Source: Veillonella sp. (lineage in GTDB: Bacteria; Bacillota; Negativicutes; Veillonellales; Veillonellaceae). From it: 61,134 bases of DNA. Shown piece by piece: positions 58,087-61,134 of the stretch (the stretch's first letter is position 1; every line of letters begins with the position of its first letter). The position numbers and the translations under genes are program-made. Location of the stretch: NCBI RefSeq assembly GCF_015058545.1, contig NZ_SVCB01000041.1:1-61134 (forward strand), given 5' to 3'. The notes beneath the pieces are model-generated. The model worked only from the letters and a program-made list of their open reading frames with translations, was not told where the DNA came from and made no database searches.

Positions 58087-60183
58087 TTATTTTTTATATA
58101 AAATACGAATGGAGTTTAAAATACAGAGAATGGATACACCCGTATCGGCGAATACGGCCACCCACATGTTGGCAAAACCGAAGAGGCCCATAATCATAAC
58201 GAGGATTTTAACCCCTAACGCTACAATCACGTTCTGCCAAGCGATGGAAATCGTGTTTGAGGAAATACGAATAGATTCAACTACAGCACTGATGCTAGGG
58301 CGCATATACACTACATCGGCCGCTTCAATGGCCGCATCGGCACCGCTCCCCATGGCACCGCCCACGTCGGCACCGGCCAATACAGGAGCGTCGTTGATAC
58401 CGTCACCTACGAACATGGTGGAACCGTATGTTTCACGAAGTTCTTTCATAACACTTAATTTATCTACCGGCAATAATTCGGCACGAACGTCATCAATACC
58501 GGCTTCTTTAGCCATGTACTGAGCACCCGCTTTAGTGTCACCGGTAAGCATAATCGTACGCAAACCGCGTTTAGCAAGTTCTGCCACAGCCGATTTAGTA
58601 TCTTCTTTCAAAGCATCGGCAATCAAGATAGTACCTGCATATCGGCCGTCAAGGGCTACCAAGACTTCGCTGCCGTAGTTGGCCGGTTCACCATAACCGG
58701 TAATATTAAGCTCATTGAATAAACGACGGTTGCCAACGGCTACTTTGACACCATTTACCACGCCGGTCATACCGCGACCGGATAATTCTTCAAGCTCAGC
58801 CACTTCAGCTAACTGAACATTTTGTTTTTTAGCTTCATTGGCAATACTTACCGCTACCGGATGGGTAGAGCGTACTTCTAAGGCCGCTGCTTTAGCCAAT
58901 ACGTCTGCTTCGTCAAAACCTTCAGCTGTTGTAATAGACTGTACCGCGAATTCGCCGGTAGTCAAGGTACCCGTTTTATCCATAGCAATGGCTTTAATAT
59001 TGCGCAATGCTTCCATAGATAGGCCGCCTTTGAAAAGGATACCTGTACGGGAGCCGCGACCGATACCGGAGAAGAACGCGAGTGGTACGCTGAGCACCAA
59101 CGCACATGGACAGCTGATAACCAAGAAGGTCAAGGCTGTGTATACCCAGTAATTCCAGTTACCGGTAATCAAGGATGGGATTACGGCTACCAAAATAGCC
59201 AATACAACAACGATTGGGGTATACACACGCGCAAAACGCGTAATAAAACGGTCGATACGTGGTTTAGTAGCGGCTGCGTTTTCAACAGCATCAAGCACAC
59301 GCGTAACCATGGAGTCTTTTAATTCTTTATCGACACGCATCAAGATGCGGCCGCTCTGGTTGATACAACCGGATAAAATTTCGCTGCCCGGTTTAACTTG
59401 TACCGGCACCGGTTCGCCCGTAACCGGCGCTGTATCGATACGCGTAGTCCCTTCAATTACGGTGCCGTCGAGGGGAATACGTTCACCCGCTATTACTTCG
59501 ATAGTCTGACCGATGCGAACGTCTTCAAGACTTACTACTTTGGTCTGACCCGCTTCGTCTACTACACGAACTTGTTCTGGACGCATATCGATGGCATCCA
59601 TAATAGCACTGCGGCTTCTGGCCGTTGCTTTTTCTTCAAAATAGGTACCGATACGATAGAAGAGCATAACCCCTACCGCTTCCGGCATTTCACCGATAAT
59701 TACGGCACCCAAGGTAGCCACACTCATGAGGAAGTTTTCGTCAAAAACTTGACCGGAACCGATATTTTTAATGGCATTCCATAAAACACCCCAACCAAGT
59801 AATAGGTAGGTCGCAAGAAGTACACCAAAGGCAATGTCTTCCGGAATACCGTCAACAAAAGCGTATACGAGCATTACCACAACACCGATAATAATGCTTA
59901 CCAGACCGCCGCCGTGAGCATGGTCATGGTCGTGATGATCGTGAGCCCCTTTTGCTTTACGTTCGTAAAGCTGTACTTCCACACCATCTTCGATAGAATC
60001 ACAAACACCTTGGATTTCGGTAATCAAATCATTGGTGTCGGGAACTGTCGATGTAATTCGTAATTGCTGCGTCCCTACGGAAAACGATGCTGCACTGACC
60101 GTTTCCATCTTCTTAATCTTGTCTTCGATCTTGGCCGCGCAATTCGCACATGTTAAATTTTTAAGTAATAAAATGCGTTCCAT
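58087..60183 (-). CDS. cadA: Cd2+/Zn2+-type heavy-metal P-type ATPase
   Basis: 698 residues. Heavy-metal domain with NLTCANCAAKIED (about 8-20), then a His/Asp-rich metal-binding stretch (about 78-92). Membrane metal site SCPCALVLSVP, actuator TGEPVPV, phosphorylation site DKTGTLTTG, HP locus STHPVAVS, hinge GDGINDAPVLAGADVG. Exports Zn, Cd or Pb. Preceded by a near-ideal promoter with an ArsR/SmtB-type operator, although no ArsR gene is in the window. Confidence 0.94.
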   Translation of the reverse strand: MERILLLKNLTCANCAAKIEDKIKKMETVSAASFSVGTQQLRITSTVPDTNDLITEIQGVCDSIEDGVEVQLYERKAKGAHDHHDHDHAHGGGLVSIIIGVVVMLVYAFVDGIPEDIAFGVLLATYLLLGWGVLWNAIKNIGSGQVFDENFLMSVATLGAVIIGEMPEAVGVMLFYRIGTYFEEKATARSRSAIMDAIDMRPEQVRVVDEAGQTKVVSLEDVRIGQTIEVIAGERIPLDGTVIEGTTRIDTAPVTGEPVPVQVKPGSEILSGCINQSGRILMRVDKELKDSMVTRVLDAVENAAATKPRIDRFITRFARVYTPIVVVLAILVAVIPSLITGNWNYWVYTALTFLVISCPCALVLSVPLAFFSGIGRGSRTGILFKGGLSMEALRNIKAIAMDKTGTLTTGEFAVQSITTAEGFDEADVLAKAAALEVRSTHPVAVSIANEAKKQNVQLAEVAELEELSGRGMTGVVNGVKVAVGNRRLFNELNITGYGEPANYGSEVLVALDGRYAGTILIADALKEDTKSAVAELAKRGLRTIMLTGDTKAGAQYMAKEAGIDDVRAELLPVDKLSVMKELRETYGSTMFVGDGINDAPVLAGADVGGAMGSGADAAIEAADVVYMRPSISAVVESIRISSNTISIAWQNVIVALGVKILVMIMGLFGFANMWVAVFADTGVSILCILNSIRILYKK

Positions 60184-60217
60184 TGCTGTTTCTCACCTCT
60201 ACTAATATACGTATGCC

Positions 60218-60289
60218 ACTTACACTAAATACTTACACTAAATACTTTCACTAATTACTTTCACTAAATACTTACACAAAATAATTACA
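60218..60289. repeat. 13-bp tandem repeat in the cadA leader, five to six copies
   Basis: Unit ACTTACACTAAAT (variants ACTTTCACTAAAT, ACTTACACAAAAT), between the operator and the cadA start, in transcribed leader DNA. Confidence 0.8.
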
Positions 60290-60366
60290 TTATTCCTACG
60301 GTTAGCTTTTTCGGCTAACACGACTCTAAATACCCGGATTTTTTAACTGTAAAAATCACTTCTGCA

Positions 60367-60392
60367 AACATATGAACAACTATTCATATGTT
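60367..60392. promoter_or_regulatory. ArsR/SmtB-type operator of cadA
   Basis: Perfect 10-bp inverted repeat AACATATGAA-caacta-TTCATATGTT, matching the TGAA-N6-TTCA core of SmtB/CzrA/CadC sites, at the expected transcription start. Confidence 0.75.
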
Positions 60393-60403
60393 TCTATAAT
60401 TTA

Positions 60404-60432
60404 ATTATAGATTCTTTCATCAGCCTTGTCAA
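60404..60432 (-). promoter_or_regulatory. Consensus promoter of cadA
   Basis: Minus strand TTGACA (60432-60427), exactly 17 bases, TATAAT (60409-60404): 12 of 12 consensus positions. Confidence 0.8.
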
Positions 60433-60529
60433 TACAAAAATACCGGCTATAACAATTAGATATATTTAGAAATCAGTATAAAGAAGAACGTATAAGAGAG
60501 GAATTCTACTATTTTTAGACAAAACAAAA

Positions 60530-60556
60530 AAGCACAGCTATAAAAGCCGTGTTTTA
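60530..60556 (-). terminator. Terminator of the fumarase beta gene
   Basis: AGCAC-a-GCT/AGC-c-GTGTT hairpin, followed on the minus strand by TTTTTTGTTTTG. Confidence 0.65.
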
Positions 60557-60606
60557 ACGTGTAACTACTTTTTTGTTGGAATGCAAGTATATGTTACATT
60601 ATACAG

Positions 60607-60644
60607 CTGAGCGGACCCGCCCGTACGGTCGGGCGGTCCCTCAG
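60607..60644. other. GC-rich hairpin in the fumarase 3' UTR
   Basis: CTGAG and GGACC-c-GCCCG arms paired with CGGGCGGTCC and CTCAG around TACGGT. No T-run; probably an mRNA 3' structure or a small palindromic repeat. Confidence 0.6.
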
Positions 60645-60702
60645 TTATATATATCATTAGATTGGATTGGATACTACTATCCGCTTAGCTGACCAATACT
60701 TA

Positions 60703-61134
60703 TTAGTCTTCTTGACGATAAGGTTCTTGACCAATTTTGTAGAAGTCGTTACCTTCGCTGTCGATAACTACGATGCAAGGGAAATCTTCAACAGTTAATT
60801 CAGCCAAAGCTTCAGGACCTAAGTCACCGTAAGCAATAACTTTATAGTCTTTAATGGATTTAGCAATTAAGGAAGCGGCGCCGCCAACTGCTGCGAAGTA
60901 AGTTACACCATTTTTCTTCATGGATTCAACAACTTCTTTGGAGCGGGAACCTTTACCTACCATGCCTTTGATACCCTGATCAAGCATTGTTGGGGTGTAA
61001 GCGTCCATACGACCGGAAGTTGTAGGGCCGGCTGCACCGATTGGGTCGCCTGGTTTTGCAGGGGATGGTCCAAGGTAGTAAACGATTTTGTCGTGCCAAT
61101 CGATAGGAAGTTCTTCGCCACGTGCTAAAGCTTC
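60703..61134 (-). CDS. Fumarate hydratase (class I) beta subunit, C-terminal part
   Basis: 144 residues, open at the window end; the start lies beyond 61134. Visible: PIDWHDKIVYYLGP, PGDPIGAAGPTTSGRMD, GMVGKGSRS, YFAAVGGAASLIAKSIK and DFPCIVVIDSEGNDFY, matching the swivel domain of class I iron-sulfur fumarases or L-tartrate dehydratases encoded as two subunits. Interconverts fumarate and malate together with the alpha subunit. The L-tartrate alternative cannot be excluded from this part. Confidence 0.92.
   Translation of the reverse strand, partial: EALARGEELPIDWHDKIVYYLGPSPAKPGDPIGAAGPTTSGRMDAYTPTMLDQGIKGMVGKGSRSKEVVESMKKNGVTYFAAVGGAASLIAKSIKDYKVIAYGDLGPEALAELTVEDFPCIVVIDSEGNDFYKIGQEPYRQED

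Larger units (their letters stand above)
60184..60702. other. Spacer with cadA control region and fumarase trailer
   Basis: Contains, from left, the 13-bp repeats, the ArsR-type operator, the cadA promoter, the fumarase terminator and a GC-rich hairpin. No gene. Confidence 0.7.

Overview
The window reads as chromosomal DNA of an anaerobic, moderately low-GC Bacillota, most likely a Negativicutes/Veillonella-type organism. This is inferred from gene content (rubrerythrin, rubredoxin, a soluble fumarate-reductase-like flavoprotein, fumarase beta chain, DUF951-selD-yedF-DUF3343, argCJBDF) and from strong AGGAGG ribosome sites; no rRNA or marker gene fixes the species.

Layout. 0-3.4 kb: the 3' end of an IS3-family element, an AraC regulator with an extraordinary lysine-rich N-terminus, and an iron alcohol dehydrogenase with a hexapeptide acetyltransferase. 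3.4-7 kb: a four-gene translationally coupled operon (OYE flavin reductase, alpha/beta hydrolase, MIF-like protein, Cys-less DsbA-like protein) divergent from an HxlR regulator. 7-10 kb: a predicted stand-alone structured RNA, a LysR regulator and potE. 10-18.5 kb: HD protein, argGH, a LigB-fold protein, a monofunctional glycosyltransferase, and the selenium cluster. 19-24 kb: rubrerythrin followed by an unusual array of mini-hairpins, modABC, and an AEC transporter. 24-29.7 kb: argCJBDF. Together with argGH these encode all steps from glutamate to arginine; ARG-box-like sites lie at both promoters. 29.8-37 kb: bioY, a DOPA-dioxygenase-like protein, msrAB, an MFS pump with an OhrR-like regulator, an Rrf2 regulator, and a purine permease. 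37-46 kb: an EIIC gene broken by one stop codon, hicAB, a DpnII-type restriction-modification set, and a PLD-helicase-DUF3427 plus NUDIX pair (a defence island). 46-51 kb: rubredoxin with a flavoprotein, an SDR-like protein, MarR, and a metallophosphoesterase. 50.9-55 kb: a 4-kb integrative element in tRNA-Thr(CGT), bounded by a 49-bp duplication, holding only an integrase, one small ORF and about 1.7 kb of gene-free repetitive, foldable DNA. 55-61 kb: TPM protein, LemA, CorA-like, a Cd/Zn P-type ATPase, and the fumarase beta C-terminal part.

The best leads for something undescribed are the AAGT-loop hairpin array after rubrerythrin (19692-19956), the gene-free structured core of the integrative element (52.7-54.4 kb), and the putative RNA with two identical GGTGAGAG loops (about 6928-7188, minus strand). 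All structure calls were made by eye; no folding program or database search was run.
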